Below, in pieces: positions 23,393 to 36,800 of a stretch of 64,000 bases of DNA. The first letter of the stretch is position 1; the number at the start of each line of letters is the position of its first letter. The notes below the pieces were generated by a model. That model was not told where the DNA came from. It saw only the letters and a program-made list of their open reading frames with translations, and did no database searches. Location of the stretch: positions 107,797 to 171,796 of the forward strand of contig JARUPY010000297.1 in NCBI GenBank assembly GCA_029817715.1, read 5' to 3'. The translations under genes were made by a program, and so were the position numbers. This DNA is from Melastoma dodecandrum (taxonomy: Eukaryota; Streptophyta; Magnoliopsida; Myrtales; Melastomataceae).

Positions 23393-26300
23393 ATGGCCGA
23401 TTCGGGATCAGGGTTTTGGTTCCATTCGTTTTTCCTGGGAATTTTGGTGGCCTCGTCTCTTCCCGGAGCGATGTGTAGGTTCGTGGTGGAGAAGAACAGC
23501 TTGAGGGTGACGTCACCCGACAGTGTGAAGGGGACCTACGATAGCGCGATAGGCAACTTTGGGATTCCTCGGTATGGGGGCAGCATGGCGGGGATCGCCG
23601 TTTACCCTAAGGATAACAGGAAGGGGTGTCAGGAATTCGATAAGTTTGGGATTTCCTTCCAAAGCAAACCCGGGTCTCTTCCCTCTTTTGTCTTGGTGGA
23701 TCGAGGAGGTAATTCTTGTAGGGAATTTTGACGGTCAGTATGGGTTCGGTTTGGATGCTGGAGGAGTGATCGAATTGGATTGGATTGGTGTAGTTCTCTC
23801 ACTCTGATTGGTCAGTGTGTTTCCGGCTATTATGTGAAGATTGCATATAAGCCTGAAGTGGTACTGATTTGAGGTTCCTTCCTTTTGTGATCGTTTGGAC
23901 TTGAGTGGCTCAGGATGTTTAGTGAACTGCTCTTTATTGGATTTTTAGTTCTGTTAACTGGGGTTGTGCACAATACTAGAAGAGGGATTCGATGGATTTG
24001 GCTTGTGTGTTTCTAGCTATTATTAGAAGTGTCATTATTGATGGATATACGGAGTTGGGTTTTCCCTGATGGTCCTGTGTGCTTTACCGATTGCACCCCT
24101 ATAGTGATTTGTGGCACACTATCAGTAAAATGAGTTTGTTTGTCTGACATCTGTTATCTGGCACATTTTAGATGGAAGAGCGGTGATTGAGTATGTTTGA
24201 CTTGGTGTATTTCTGGAATTAAATAGTTTGTGCTTTCATCTCTTACTGATAGATTCCTGCAAGTATGAAATTCGGGCATGACAACATTTTAGATTATTTG
24301 TTGGTTTGTACTCGGTAATTCTACCCAATAGTGTGTATATATGTGTGTGTGTTTTTTCTTTGGGGGAGGGAGGTGAAAGTGAAAGGTAGTATAGTGACAG
24401 ATGAATTCGTATGAATTGATTTTGGAGGTCTTGAATCTTTGCTATTTACAAGGGATTTTTGTCTCATATGAACCTTGTATATCTGGATGAGCATTTTCTT
24501 TTCTTTAAATTTGCTAACAGATTTTGATCTATCAAAATCATTAATCTGTGCCATCAGGGGATATTAAAATTTTATGACATATTGTACAGAAGTTTCTTCA
24601 GTAAACTACAAAAATAAGTAATAAATAAGACAAAAATGATTTGTGCTTATTTTCTAGACAGATGAGATAAAGACAAATTAATTATTCAGTATGCCGTGTC
24701 TTGTCTTTTCTGCATTTGAAACTTTAGTCTTACATTTTTTTTCCCTCCAGATTGCTTCTTTGCTCTAAAAGTTTGGAATGCACAGAAGGCTGGTGCTTCG
24801 GCAGTGCTAGTTGCAGATGACACTGACGAAGCCCTAATAACTATGGATTCACCTGAAGAGGAGGGGACTCCAAGCTACATTGAGAACATTACCATTCCTT
24901 CTGCACTCATTGAGAAAGAATTTGGGGAAAGGTTGAGGAAAGCAATAGGTAGCGGAGAAATGGTCAATGTAAATCTTGATTGGAGAGAAGCCGTCCCACA
25001 CCCTGATGACCGCGTGGAATATGAGCTATGGACAAATAGCAACGACGAATGTGGTGTTAAGTGTGATATGTTGTTGGAATTCATGAAGGATTTCAAGGGT
25101 CCTGCTCAGATACTTGAGAAAGGAGGCTATACACAATTTACTCCCCATTATATTACTTGGTACTGTCCTCAAGCGTTTATACTGAGCAAGCAATGCAAGT
25201 CACAATGTATCAATCGTGGCAGATATTGTGCCCCTGATCCCGAGCAAGATTTCAGCAGCGGTTATGATGGGAAGGATGTGGTTATTGAAAATCTAAGGCA
25301 ATTGTGTGTTTTCCGGTTGGCCAACGAAACTAACAAACCGTGGATTTGGTGGGACTATGTCACTGATTTTCAGATTAGATGTCCCATGAAGGAGAAGAAG
25401 TACAACAAAGAATGTGCCGATGGTGTTCTCAAATCTCTTGGTGATGACTGCAGATTGTTAAAGTTCTTCTTGGGCTTATCACTTTGAGTTTTAACCTTTC
25501 GAGGAAATTGGCTTAGTAAGGTTCCGTATTTGCAGGGCTTGATATAAAAAAGATTGAGAAGTGCATGGGTGACCCGAATGCTGATTCAGACAACCCTATT
25601 CTTAAAGAGGAGCAAGATGCTCAAGTATGATTACTTACTCCCTTATAATTTTGGTCATGCTTAAGCTACTGTTATGAGATGTGTTTTATTTGCGTGGGTA
25701 CTATTCCTGTAGATTGGAAAAGGATCAAGAGGTGATGTTACCATCTTGCCAACACTCGTAGTTAATAATAGACAATATCGAGGTTTGCTCATTATCCTTT
25801 TTGTATCTGTTGATCTCCTTCTCTATATGTATTCTGTATGACGAACCGTTGCAACCGTTTTCCAGGTAAGTTGGAGAAGGGTGCTGTTGTGAAGGCCATC
25901 TGTGCTGGTTTTCAGGAAACCACAGAGCCAGCCATATGTTTGAGTAGCGGTATGCAGTGGATATTTTCAAATATGCATTCCAAACAAGGAAGTACTCTTT
26001 AGGTTTATTTAGTGTCATTAAGATAAGTGTTTACCCGTATGGCAGAGATTGAGACTAATGAATGCCTGGAGAACAATGGTGGTTGCTGGCAAGATAAGAC
26101 TGCTAACATTACAGCCTGCAAGGTAACTTTAGGGTTTTCTTCTGCTGATGGAATTTTCAGGTTCCAATTTCGTGCACTTATTTTTGGTGGGTTGTTAGGA
26201 TACATTCCGCGGGAGAGTATGTGAATGCCCTTTGGTTGGTGGGGTGCAATTCAAAGGAGATGGCTATACCACCTGTGAAGGTTAGAGATTTTATTTTCGG

Positions 26301-28534
26301 TAGAAAATATATACTTCCAGTCCTACATTTATTGATTTCATGATGGAAAAGTGACCCTGTTAAGTTGCAGCCAGTGGACCTGGAAGATGCCAGATCAATA
26401 ATGGAGGTTGTTGGCAGGATTCCCGCGATGGCCGTTCATATTCAGCATGTTTGGTATATGCAAGTTTTCCGCTGATGCTCCAACTCTTGGGACATGATAA
26501 TATTTATTTTGGCTTGAAATCATTGGAGGTTATCTGCATTCTGTCTATTCTCAGGATGTGGGGAACACGACTTGCAAATGTCCCCCAGGATTTAAAGGCG
26601 ATGGGGTGAAAAGTTGTGAAGGTGAGAGTTTCTCTTAAAAGGGAAGTTCACAATTTTTTTATTTGGTAGAAATGGAGGAAGTTCACAATTTTGAATTGGT
26701 CATGATGTGGATGATTGTATTGTATTGAATTTGTGATATGACTCTCGCATTGATAGGATTCAATCTTTCTTTTTTTGCTTCGTGTTTCTTTCCTTTGAAT
26801 TCTAGGAATTATGCAGAGTGTTGGTTGAGTGTAGAAATTAAGAGGAGTGTCTGACCTATTTCTGCGAGTATGAAAATCATCAATTGATCCTATCTATTGC
26901 TTGTTTAGCGGGCAGTAGGGGGAATACAGTACTGACCTTTTTACCAAAATAGCATTAGTTTTGAAAAAAATTTGTGAAATGCGGTTCGAATTTACAAAAA
27001 ACCGAAAATATCGTCCCTGAAGCGCGGTTCGGAATCACGTCATTCAATTTACAAAGAAGACGCAGTTCTCAACCGCACCTTAGGTTCAACCGGGCAAAGA
27101 TGGGGTTGGGAACCGTGTCTTTCACCCCGACACACTAAGAGAAATATTTCCTAAGTGTGCGAAAGGCGCGGTTGGGAACCCAGGACAATACCGGTATTTA
27201 AAACCTTTACTTCTCCCAACTGCGCCTTTCGCACCTAAGAAAAATTTCCCTTAGTGTGTCGGGGTGAAAGACACGGTTTCCAACCCCGTGTTTGTCCGGT
27301 TGCACCTAAGGCGCAGCTGGGAACCGCATCTTCTTTGTAAATTGAGTAGCGCGGTTAAACCGCGCCTTAGGGACGGTATTTCGGTAACCGCGCCTTAGGG
27401 ATGGTATTTCGGGTAAATTAAAAACTAGGACCCTATTTTGCGAATTCTTTTTGGAACTAACCTTAATTTCGTACAAAGCTCATACAATACTTATAATAAA
27501 AGTACGGAGTTTGGAATCTGCGAATGTTACCATCATTATGTTCATATATCTGACAACCTGTCAGAAACTAGAAAGGAATCTATATCCCTATCTGTTTTTC
27601 TCTGTTGCTATGTATCTCCTGTTCCTCTTCTGTTTCTGTCGTCTGAATGCAATGTATAACTTGTTTGGTTGTTCCGACAATTTCTTGAATTTGAATTAAC
27701 GCTGCTGGAGCAATCTCAAGATGAAGTTTGATCAGTTCGGGTGGTTGATTCACATAATTCTTGTCGAGCTGCCAGATATTGATGAATGCGAAGAGAAGAA
27801 AGCCTGTCAATGTCCAGAATGTAGCTGTAAGGATACCTGGGGAAGCTATGAGTGCACTTGTAGCGGAGATCTTCTCTACATGAAGGATCATGATATTTGC
27901 ATAAGTGAGTGCGTCCCACTAATGCGTCCAAATCCCTCTTTATTCTAGTTTTCAGTTCACTTCGCTGTTCTCTTGTCAGTGTTATTGGCCTTTTCACATC
28001 TGTATCTCTTTTTGGGTAATGTAGGTAAGACGGGTGCAGAGACGAGATCTTCCTGGACTGCTTTCTGGGTCATTGTGATTGGTTTAGCTATGGCAGCTAC
28101 TGGTGGCTACCTCATCTACAAATATAGATTACGAGTAAGTTGCTGCCGTCTCTTTATAATCCTTGACTAGAAGTGCATGTCCTAGGGTTTCTATTTTCAC
28201 CTCTTGCAAAAGAATACTTGCTAGAAAAGAGATGTCTGCCAGTATGTGATAGAAGGTAGGATGGAATGTGCACAACAGGTTGCATATGAAAACTGATGAA
28301 ACTTCTATGGTTAGCTCATAGGATGCATCCCAGGATATGCTGAGTTCAGGATACATGACAAGTCGTGATATTGGAATTTATATGCTCTTTGTTGCAAAGC
28401 TAATACTCTGTCCCTTGTCTTCTTGGTTTCTTCAGTCCTACATGGATTCCGAGATTCGAGCCATTATGGCACAATACATGCCCCTGGACAGCCAGTCAGA
28501 GGTGCCGAACCATTTCAACGAGCAGCACCCATAA
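23393..28534 (+). CDS. VSR: Vacuolar sorting receptor (BP-80 family)
   Basis: Twelve exons: 23393-23708, 24751-25440, 25536-25624, 25713-25782, 25866-25949, 26046-26122, 26199-26280, 26371-26453, 26555-26621, 27776-27904, 28025-28134 and 28436-28534. They total 1896 bases and 631 residues, and all phases join. A signal peptide ([16 protein letters not shown]) precedes [14 protein letters not shown] and a PA domain. The long central region has WCPQAF-like WYCPQAF and [11 protein letters not shown]. Cys-rich EGF-like repeats cover about 417-562, including NNGGCWQD twice and [14 protein letters not shown] single membrane segment lies near 572-593 ([20 protein letters not shown]). The short tail has the tyrosine sorting signal YMPL. 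The receptor binds vacuolar sorting signals on cargo such as thiol proteases and recycles through the trans-Golgi and prevacuolar compartments. Which of the seven-member family it is cannot be said. Confidence 0.95.
26945..27440. repeat. Long inverted repeat (foldback element) in VSR intron 9
   Basis: The left arm, about 26945-27178, is nearly the reverse complement of the right arm, about 27213-27440, around a loop of some 35 bases. Matching pieces include GACACACTAAG with CTTAGTGTGTC, TTGGGAACCG with its mate, and CAATTTACAAAGAAGA with TCTTCTTTGTAAATTG. The sequence is rich in GCGCGGTT/AACCGCGCC. No open frame. Likely a non-autonomous DNA transposon; transcribed with the intron it would form a hairpin of about 230 pairs. 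Confidence 0.8.
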
Positions 28535-28889
28535 AGAAGGAAGAGACTGATGGGGTCGACCGCTCTCTCGTGGAATCAAGACCGTCACGCTACACAGGCC
28601 TGCCGGTGGGGGGTTTCAACGCGAATTCACGGAGTTTTCAAAGTGAATCTCATATTCATGTAAATTCTTCAAAGTTTATGCTGGGATGTGATCGGGGGTG
28701 GCCTTCAGATTTAGGGGGAGGTTAGGAGAGGAGTGTCATCTTTTTTGTTTTCTCATCTCATGCCAATCCTTATTACATTTTAAATTCTTTTGGGGTGAAT
28801 AATGCTGATGGCATTTTGGATTTCTCTTTGTTATATATTCTAGTTTATAGAAATGTGGACTGGGCTTGCGGTGTGGCGTTTGAGGTTTC

Positions 28890-29710
28890 TGTAATTAAAT
28901 TTGGTAAAATATCGATATTTCGTGCCAATGAATTTGTGAATTTTACGTTTTTTGCATGACGTTTTAAAAGTTTTCAATTTGGTCTTAAATTAATTTTAGT
29001 TTTCAATTTGGCTCTATTCGTAACAACATTTGCAATTTCGCCATTAGCGTGAACGTTTTGGCTACGTTTTTTAAATTTTTAATTTGACCTTAAATTAATT
29101 TTAATTCAAGGAGTGATTCGAGTAATAGGAATAAAAAATCCAGGAAAGTAGGAGTCTACTTTTCGGTTTTGCTTCTCTATTCACCTTTATCAATGTTGGC
29201 TGAGATCTGCTTCATTAGCTTCATTTTCGACTCATGTAATGATATAAGATATTCACGTTTGGGTCGTATGCAGTCTGCTTTTGCTTTAGTCCTTGTATTT
29301 TCTTCTCTCCTCAATGAACATGCCTTGAGGCCTTGCTCCCTTCCCTTGTTCCTTGCTTCCCCGTCGACGTTTCTTCCTGGATTTTTTGTTCCTGTTACTC
29401 GAACTCCTCCTCGAATTAAAATTAATTTAAGGCCACATTGGAAACTTTTAAAAAGTTAGACCAAAACGTAAAGTCGATAAATTCATTAGGCCAAATATCG
29501 ATATTTTACCCTTGATTTATTTCATTATTATTGTCACGTAAGAAAAACAAATAACACGTATTAACGCAAGCGTGAAATCGCAAACGTCATTACGAATATA
29601 AACAAATTGAAAACTAAAATTGATTTAAAGCCAAATAGAAAACTTTTAAAAAGTTACGAGAACATTGATAAATTCGCGCCAAATTCAATAATTTGCCATT
29701 AAATTTAGAA
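28890..29710. repeat. Nested inverted-repeat (foldback) element between VSR and PPA6
   Basis: The outer left part, about 28895-29060 (with AAAAGTTTTCAATTTGG and TTAGTTTTCAATTTGG), pairs with 29560-29705 read in reverse. An inner part, about 29060-29110 (CGTTTTGGCTACGTTTTTTA, TTAAATTAATTTTAATTC), pairs with 29412-29480. The motif ATATCGATATT occurs near both 28910 and 29495. No coding potential. This looks like a MITE-like foldback element, possibly two nested insertions. Confidence 0.6.
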
Positions 29711-30134
29711 AGAAAAAAAAGGAAAAACCGCAAGTAATTGCTTTCCTTTCCTTTTCTTTTTTATATTGTCCATTGGTCCAATTGCCGTGAATCGTAATGC
29801 ATACATATACAAATAGCTCAATTCAGGAGCATTTGCATAATTGCTACTATTGCTTGGACATAAATTATACATATCTCCATAACTTACCTTCCTCTGACAT
29901 GCTTGATAAGGAAAAAGTATACCCAATATTTTGATTTATTTGGTTGGTGTAGATTTTGGATATTATTTCATTTCATCCCATTAAACAACAAAGGTAGGTG
30001 GAAGTGGAACATTCCAGGTGAGATTTCAGGTTGCTCCTCTTCTTACATATTCATACTGTCCGTGTAAGAAAGAATACACCTGCACTTCTGGGGGACCGTA
30101 GAGCCAGAGCCAGACCTAAGAACCTCATCGTCAG

Positions 30135-32548
30135 ATGGCCGCCGCCACCAACGCCGTCACTTCCGCCTGCTTCTTCAGGACCACCCCTTCTCTCCTCTCT
30201 CGGAGATCCTCCTCCCTGGCCGCTGCTCCCATTGCTTGTGTCGCTGCTGCTCTTTCCTGTTCCAATTCGTCCCTCCTCGGCGGGAAGAGGGTGGTGGTCT
30301 CCCCGCCGTTGTCCAAAGGGAGGAGGAGTAGGGTTTTCACCTGCAGTGCGATCCATAACCCTCAGGTTCAGGTCCAGGAGGAAGGCAAGCCCGAAACCCT
30401 CGATTACCGGGTCTTCTTAGTGGACGGTTCCGGGAAAAAGGTCCCCGCCTTTCTGTACCCAAACGAGTGTTGTTGTTGTTGTTTTATTTCACTTGGGATT
30501 CTGCTGAGGTGGATTATTGTTGTTTTTGACGGCGTTGAAATTTATGGGCCCGACTTAAAGTTTGAAACTTTATTTGTTGTTAGTTACCAGTGCGGGTAGA
30601 GTGAGGTCGCTTGCTGGTTCCGCGGTTTTCCATAGTGATGGATTCTGGATAGAGTAGTTTGACCCAGCATTAGGCGAAATTGAATTTATCATTTGTCTAA
30701 ATGGCTTAGAGTCGTCCTGTCTAGTAATTGTTCACGTATTATTATATAAATTTACACTTGTTGAATGCAGGTAGGGAGCAGGGTACTGTAAATATGGAAG
30801 CGTGTTTTTGTGAGGTTATGTGGTTGGGTGGGGTGGAGTTGCAGTGTTGTTTATGCATCCTAACGCTACTGTTCCGATGCTTTCATATTCCCAACCCTAT
30901 AGCTTTTATGGACTTTTCCATCCGACACCGTGGTAGTTTTCGCTTCACCAATGATGTTAGGATGTTCCATGCAACGCCATCTTTGGCGATACTCGACTTT
31001 AGTCTCTTCATCCCTAATAAAAAAACTTTGGATTTCCTCAATCTTGTCTGTGAAGCATCGTATGGATTTCAATGGAATAAGAATTATGAATGCTCAAGCG
31101 ATTGCTGGATCAATGCCTTATAAAAGTGTGATTGGGTTTGTTTCTTCAACATGCTGAAAAGTTCAATGTATAATTATTATGCAGGTCTCTCCTTGGCATG
31201 ACATCCCTTTGCGATTAGGCGATGGCGTTTTTAACTTTGTCGTTGAAATACCCAAAGAATCGAGTGCAAAGATGGAGGTTGCAACTGACGAGCCTTTTAC
31301 TCCAATCAAGCAAGATACAAAGAAGGGAAACCTCCGATACTACCCGTAAGACAAAATCCTTTCCTCGCAAAACTGGACAGAAGATACTATAGCATGAAAT
31401 GAATGTTATTTTCTTAATAAGTTATTGCTAATAGAACTACCTTCTTTGTGTGGGTTGTTGTACTCTTTGATTTTCTTAACTAAGTAAACATTATTTCATG
31501 GACTCATTTCCGATTAATTAATTTCTAATGATTGTTTCATCAGCTACAACATCCACTGGAATTATGGATTACTTCCTCAAACATGGGAGGACCCATCTTT
31601 GGCCAATAGTGAAGTTGAAGGGGCATTTGGAGATAATGATCCAGGTATAATCGAACTACCTTCTGCTTGTTCATCGGCTTTAACTGTCAGTTTTGGAAAT
31701 ATCCTGCAGGAAAGTGAGATGATGGGAGAATTGAGAAAAAGTGGTGATTGACTATTATGTCCTTCTCAAGATGACAGAAAGTAAAGGACATCTGCCCATT
31801 GCGTGGAAATTTTGATTAAAGAAATTATATATGTGAGAACTATGCAATCTAAGGATTCACATTTTCCATGGAAAAAATGTCTCCTCTTTCCAGTCAGGGT
31901 GTAAAGAGACCTTAAAGTCAGAGGAACATTGATTGCTTGGTTTACAAGTCAGGTTTTTCTGATTTGCAGTCGATGTTGTTGAGATTGGTGAAATTCGAAG
32001 AAAGATCGGCGAGGTCCTCAAAGTCAAACCCCTGGCCGCATTGGCCATGATTGACGAGGGCGAGCTAGACTGGAAGATTATTGCAATTTCCCTGGATGAT
32101 CCCAAAGCTTCCCTGGTGAATGATGTTGACGATGTTGAGAAGCATTTTCCTGTATGTATCAAAAGATCAAAAACTTTTCGTTTACTTTCAGGTATTTAGA
32201 AGTTGGAGACTAACATTATATCTGATTTTCCACAGGGTACCCTTACTGCTATTAGAGACTGGCTTAGAGATTACAAAATCCCTGACGGTAAGCCTGCTAA
32301 TAAGTTTGGTCTGGGAAACAAGCCCGCAAGTAAGGTACTACCAGTAGCTCATAACTTGCTCTGTAGGACACCATGATATGAAAGAAAAACGTTGCGTACT
32401 AGTTTGGAGGTAGATCAGTAATTCATCTAATGCTTAAATGGAAAATTATGAGCAGGATTATGCATTGAAGGTGATTGCGGAAACAAATGAATCCTGGGCG
32501 AAGCTCGTGAAAAGAACAATCCCCTCCGGCGAACTCTCTCTTGTGTAA
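30135..32548 (+). CDS. PPA6: Soluble inorganic pyrophosphatase, chloroplastic
   Basis: Six exons: 30135-30440, 31185-31345, 31544-31644, 31970-32151, 32236-32334 and 32456-32548. They total 942 bases and 313 residues, in phase. The first 65 or so residues are Ser/Ala/Arg-rich with few acidic residues, as in a plastid transit peptide, ending near RRSRVFTCSA. The catalytic part has SPWHDIPL, NFVVEIPKESSAKMEV, IKQDTKKGNLRYYPYNIHWN and the family I signature EGAFGDNDPVDVVEIG, which carries the metal-binding Asp cluster. It ends in AKLVKRTIPSGELSLV. The enzyme hydrolyses pyrophosphate in the stroma and so pulls ADP-glucose and other syntheses forward. Length and exon pattern fit a complete gene. 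Confidence 0.95.
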
Positions 32549-33818
32549 GTCCCTCATCCCATTCCTAAAAGTCGTGACCTATGTATAGATGGAGCGGGTA
32601 ACATTCTTTTCCCTTTATTGGGACTGGCATAAGACTGACTCTGCGGTCATCATATGGTTGTACTCTGTAGTCCAGTTTGACCTCATCGGGGAAAGCTGTT
32701 TATCAGACATCAGATGTGGTGAATCTTGATTCCGGTTGAACATTGTTGGGAAATTCATTTGTTGCGTTCATCATCTTGTTTCCTTTCTTGCATGAACATA
32801 ACTAGACAGATATGGTCACGTAATCATATGATTTTCTACGGTGCCTGGTAACATGCGGTCGTTCCATTTTGCGTTCCTATTTTGGGCCCAATGGCACAGA
32901 CATTGTACGCACTTTCTGCGCGCCGTCGAGCACGTGCTAGAAAAATTACTTGTTTCAGGAAAATAGGAAAAGGAGGCAGGCCAGCAGTGTTCGACTGGTG
33001 CCATTTTGCCGAAATGTGGCCGTCTCCTTTGTGATTGAATGCCCACCTGACACCGGTTCTTCAAGGCAAATGTGCTGTTGAGAGCAACTAGAGTGCTGAG
33101 CTCAAGACTTGACCCAAGGGTTTGCCCGTGATATATGTTAAGTACTCCGTGCAAAAATCATGAGCAAGTACTTACTGTCCGAGCAATGCCTCATAGCCAG
33201 TCGAATGATCATGATGGTCCAGCCAGAGTAGCCCAGTCTGTAATGGTCATCCTGCTAATTTTGGCAATAATGCCTCTTCATCACCGGAGTTGGCGCTCTC
33301 AGCAGCATGTAAGAACTCAAGCTTGACGCAACAATTATTGATGCATCAGAAACATATCCTTCCAATATATCCAGAAGAATGTAAAAATGCAACAATACAC
33401 TCAGGGGGGCAAAAGAACTCAGGAACAACATCCTCATTCTGAGCAATCTTGTAGGTAGTTTTACCTCCGCCCTGTCCTAGTTTTACATTGAGAAGTACAC
33501 AAGCTTCTCACTCATCCTACCTTACCTTGCGTTCTCTGGCCGACTAACTATCCAAGTATCATCTGAACTCCTAGGTTTCTCGTTTGCGCGAATTATCGCA
33601 ACAAAAGTTACCACTCATATAATCGTTCCCTTGCTCAGCTCTGAAGAAGGGAAAAGCCCGAAAGCAAGGTAAAGTGTTCTTAGGGGATGCTATTTCTTCC
33701 CCCAATATATCTTGAAGCATGGCAGGCTAAATTCCCTGCTTCTCCATGGACAAACTGGACAGACAGTCAAAATCTCTATAGCTCATCGATCGTCAAGGAT
33801 TTGCTGCTGGTTCCCTGC
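32549..33818. other. Convergent intergenic spacer
   Basis: Between the 3' ends of PPA6 (+) and the HAT3.1-like gene (-). Nothing recognisable beyond expected 3' untranslated sequence. Confidence 0.4.
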
Positions 33819-36800
33819 TCATGAGTCGCTAAACACATCATAACCGCTCACAGGCACTTCCTCCAACATATCCTCATTTGGCAAGAAATTTGCTAAATTT
33901 CTTGCATTTTGTCCAGGGTCCGCATTATCTTGGTTCTGATTAATCGCTGAATTCCCGCCACTGGTTTCCTTCTTGTGGTGCTCTGAGATAGGCTCAACAT
34001 CTTTAGACCCATTACAAGCTACTTCACTGACAACATTACCCGAATTGTTCTCACAGAGCTCTACATTCACCTCAAGCAAGGTGCTGGCCCTTTTAACATG
34101 TCTGCCAAAAACGGTCACTTTTCTCGCTCCTGGGTGGTTGTAACTCCACCGAGCATTCTCAAACCATTTCCTCACCTGCATTTTGAAATATGAGATGCTT
34201 CTGGTTAGTCCACAGGAGAAGAAAGAGGGAAAGATAATTGTCACAAGCTAATCACCTGCTGGGGTGTTATTCCGAGCTCTTCTGCCAAGCTATCCCGTGA
34301 TGCTGCATCTGGATATTGATTTTTCTGGAAGGCTTCATAAAGTTTCTGCAAGAAAAATATATCAAATCAAATGACAACCGTAACAATACACTGCTTATAT
34401 ATATTCTAACTGGACTAGGCATGGAAATGCCGACCCACCAGAAGAAAAGGCAAAATGACTGACATTTCCATAGAGGGACATGTGAATGAAATGACAACTC
34501 CTCTCAGGAGATCTTCAAGCACTTGCTAAGAAGGAAAAACTACACCCTAGACAATGTAGGCACTCGACATCTGCATTCGAGTTATTTCATAAGACAAACA
34601 AATGACAGTTGACTGACATTCTCATACCCCAGTTCATTGGTATCTGTGGATTATAAACTAAAGCAACCAAATATCAAAAGCAGATAGTAGTTGCCTGAGA
34701 AAAACATAACAAAGCACAAAGACAGAGCAGACCACCCCATGATGCTGTTAGACAAGCGAACAAATCTTATAAAACAGTAGTACTACACAAAAAATAGGAC
34801 CATTAAAAAAGAACCGCCAATTTACCAGAGTAACAGTTTCTCCTAGTCTTCTATAAGTTGATCGTCGAGAACCTCCACCAGTCGAGACAGATTTTGGAGT
34901 CTGATTATCACGGCTATGGGGACTGTCCTTTTTAGTTCGTGAATTGACTTTTCTGCTCGATCTATTCCTTGGTGCCAACACATTTCGTCTTCCACTCGGC
35001 TTAAAGTCATCCTCACTCAAAGAGCTCCCATCTGGTGATGAAGACGCACCAGCAGAATGCCTCTTCCTTTTCCCTGAGTGAACAGTCCAGTCTTCATCCT
35101 CGCTTGAATCAGAAGAAATGTTCCCATATGCCTCCTTTTGTCAGTCCACAATAAAGGAGTACATCAAAACATTAAAACTGCTGAATAAAAATTTCATAAA
35201 CCATATGAAACGACTGGTTATTTCCATTCTAGGAAACACCGTCAAATAATGAAAACATATATACATGCAACCGAAAACATATTTCTCTCACAACCGAAAA
35301 CATATTAATAAAAATATAAAAAATACATAAATCAGGATATAGTAACTTTGTAAACAATCCACCATATTCCTTCCCATGTACATATTGATAAACTAGAGCA
35401 ACAAAAAGAAGTTGTCATTCTGCTGTGTTAGCAAATATGTTGTCTATTTAGTAGATACAAAAGGACGGTCAACACTTAGTAAGCTCGCCCGCTTCAAGTT
35501 TTCGGTCACCCATGTAGGTGGCTAGATATGGTGTCTGTCAAGACTCCCCCTCTTTTCCATATTATTTCATAAACGAGAACGACTTTTTTTTAATCTTGAG
35601 CATTATTTCAGAAGAAAATGCAGATAAAGTAAGAACTTACATCGTGCAGTTTTTTGTAGTCCAACCTATCCACAATTCTTTTTCCAACAACATTGCCGGA
35701 ATCATCTTCACCGCTATCAGCCTCCAGCGGAGATTGCATCTCTTCATTTAAGATTTCTTTTGACCTTCTTCTACTAGCCATTTGACGTTTCCGCTCTGCC
35801 CCTTTAAAAGAATCTCCATCATCCATTTTGGAACGACTATCCTTCAGAACAGCGGCAAGATCCTCGGAATCAGAAGAAAAATCTGAACATGAACTCAAGC
35901 TCTCCTCCTCATCCTTCTTAGGGTCACCGGCGTCTGGATCATAATCATTGTCCTCAGAGTCATCAGAAGGAAGGCCTGTATACATCTGATTTTTATGTGA
36001 AATCTCCAACTTCTCCGAAGCAGTAGCATATCCAGATTCACTTGAGCTTGAACCACCATCACTAGAAGCATATCTTATAGTTTTGCCTGAATCAGGGTTA
36101 TAGTCACCGTCTTCACAGTCATCTGAAGAGAGCCCACGATCCACAGAATTTCCTGATGCTGCAACCTCAGGAAAGATCTTCTGCTTCGTGAAAAGCAGCA
36201 CTCAAACAGCTTAACAACATGATGACAGAGACACAATTCTAATGACTGGACTGGTCATTATTACCTCCCAACTGTCCCTAAAGGACAGGTCTGTTCCTTG
36301 AGATTTGTTAAGCATATCAATACAATCGACCTTGCAATCACATGCAGGGCATAGCCACCCCTCGTCACCGGGAGGAACTTTAACAAGAAAAAAAATGCAT
36401 AATTAGCTAGGAGCAATAAGCGGTTGACTAATACAATCAAGATGGCTCGATGAGTTTACTCTGTTCCTTGAGCAGTGGTGGTTCTAAGCAGAACTGATGA
36501 AAGCCGCGATCACAACCACCATCACAAAGAATTATGTCGTTGTCGAGAGTCAAATCTTTAGACCCACACTTGGCACAGAATATCTACGAGCATAAAAGAG
36601 TTGTTACATGCTAATAATTAATCAAACGAAAATACAGGCATGTTCTGTGTACTCCAGAACGTTTCAAAAGCAAACAAGATTACTTACATCCTCACTATCA
36701 ATCATTCCTTCCCCGTCAAATAATTCTTCAGGCAGCTTGCCTTGCAAACAATGAGAATCAATTTGACGAAATATATCTCGAATCCTCATTTTGCGATGAA

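Noticed and set aside
30728..31123. Open frame of 131 codons
   Set aside because: Lies inside intron 1 of the pyrophosphatase gene and has no recognisable motif.
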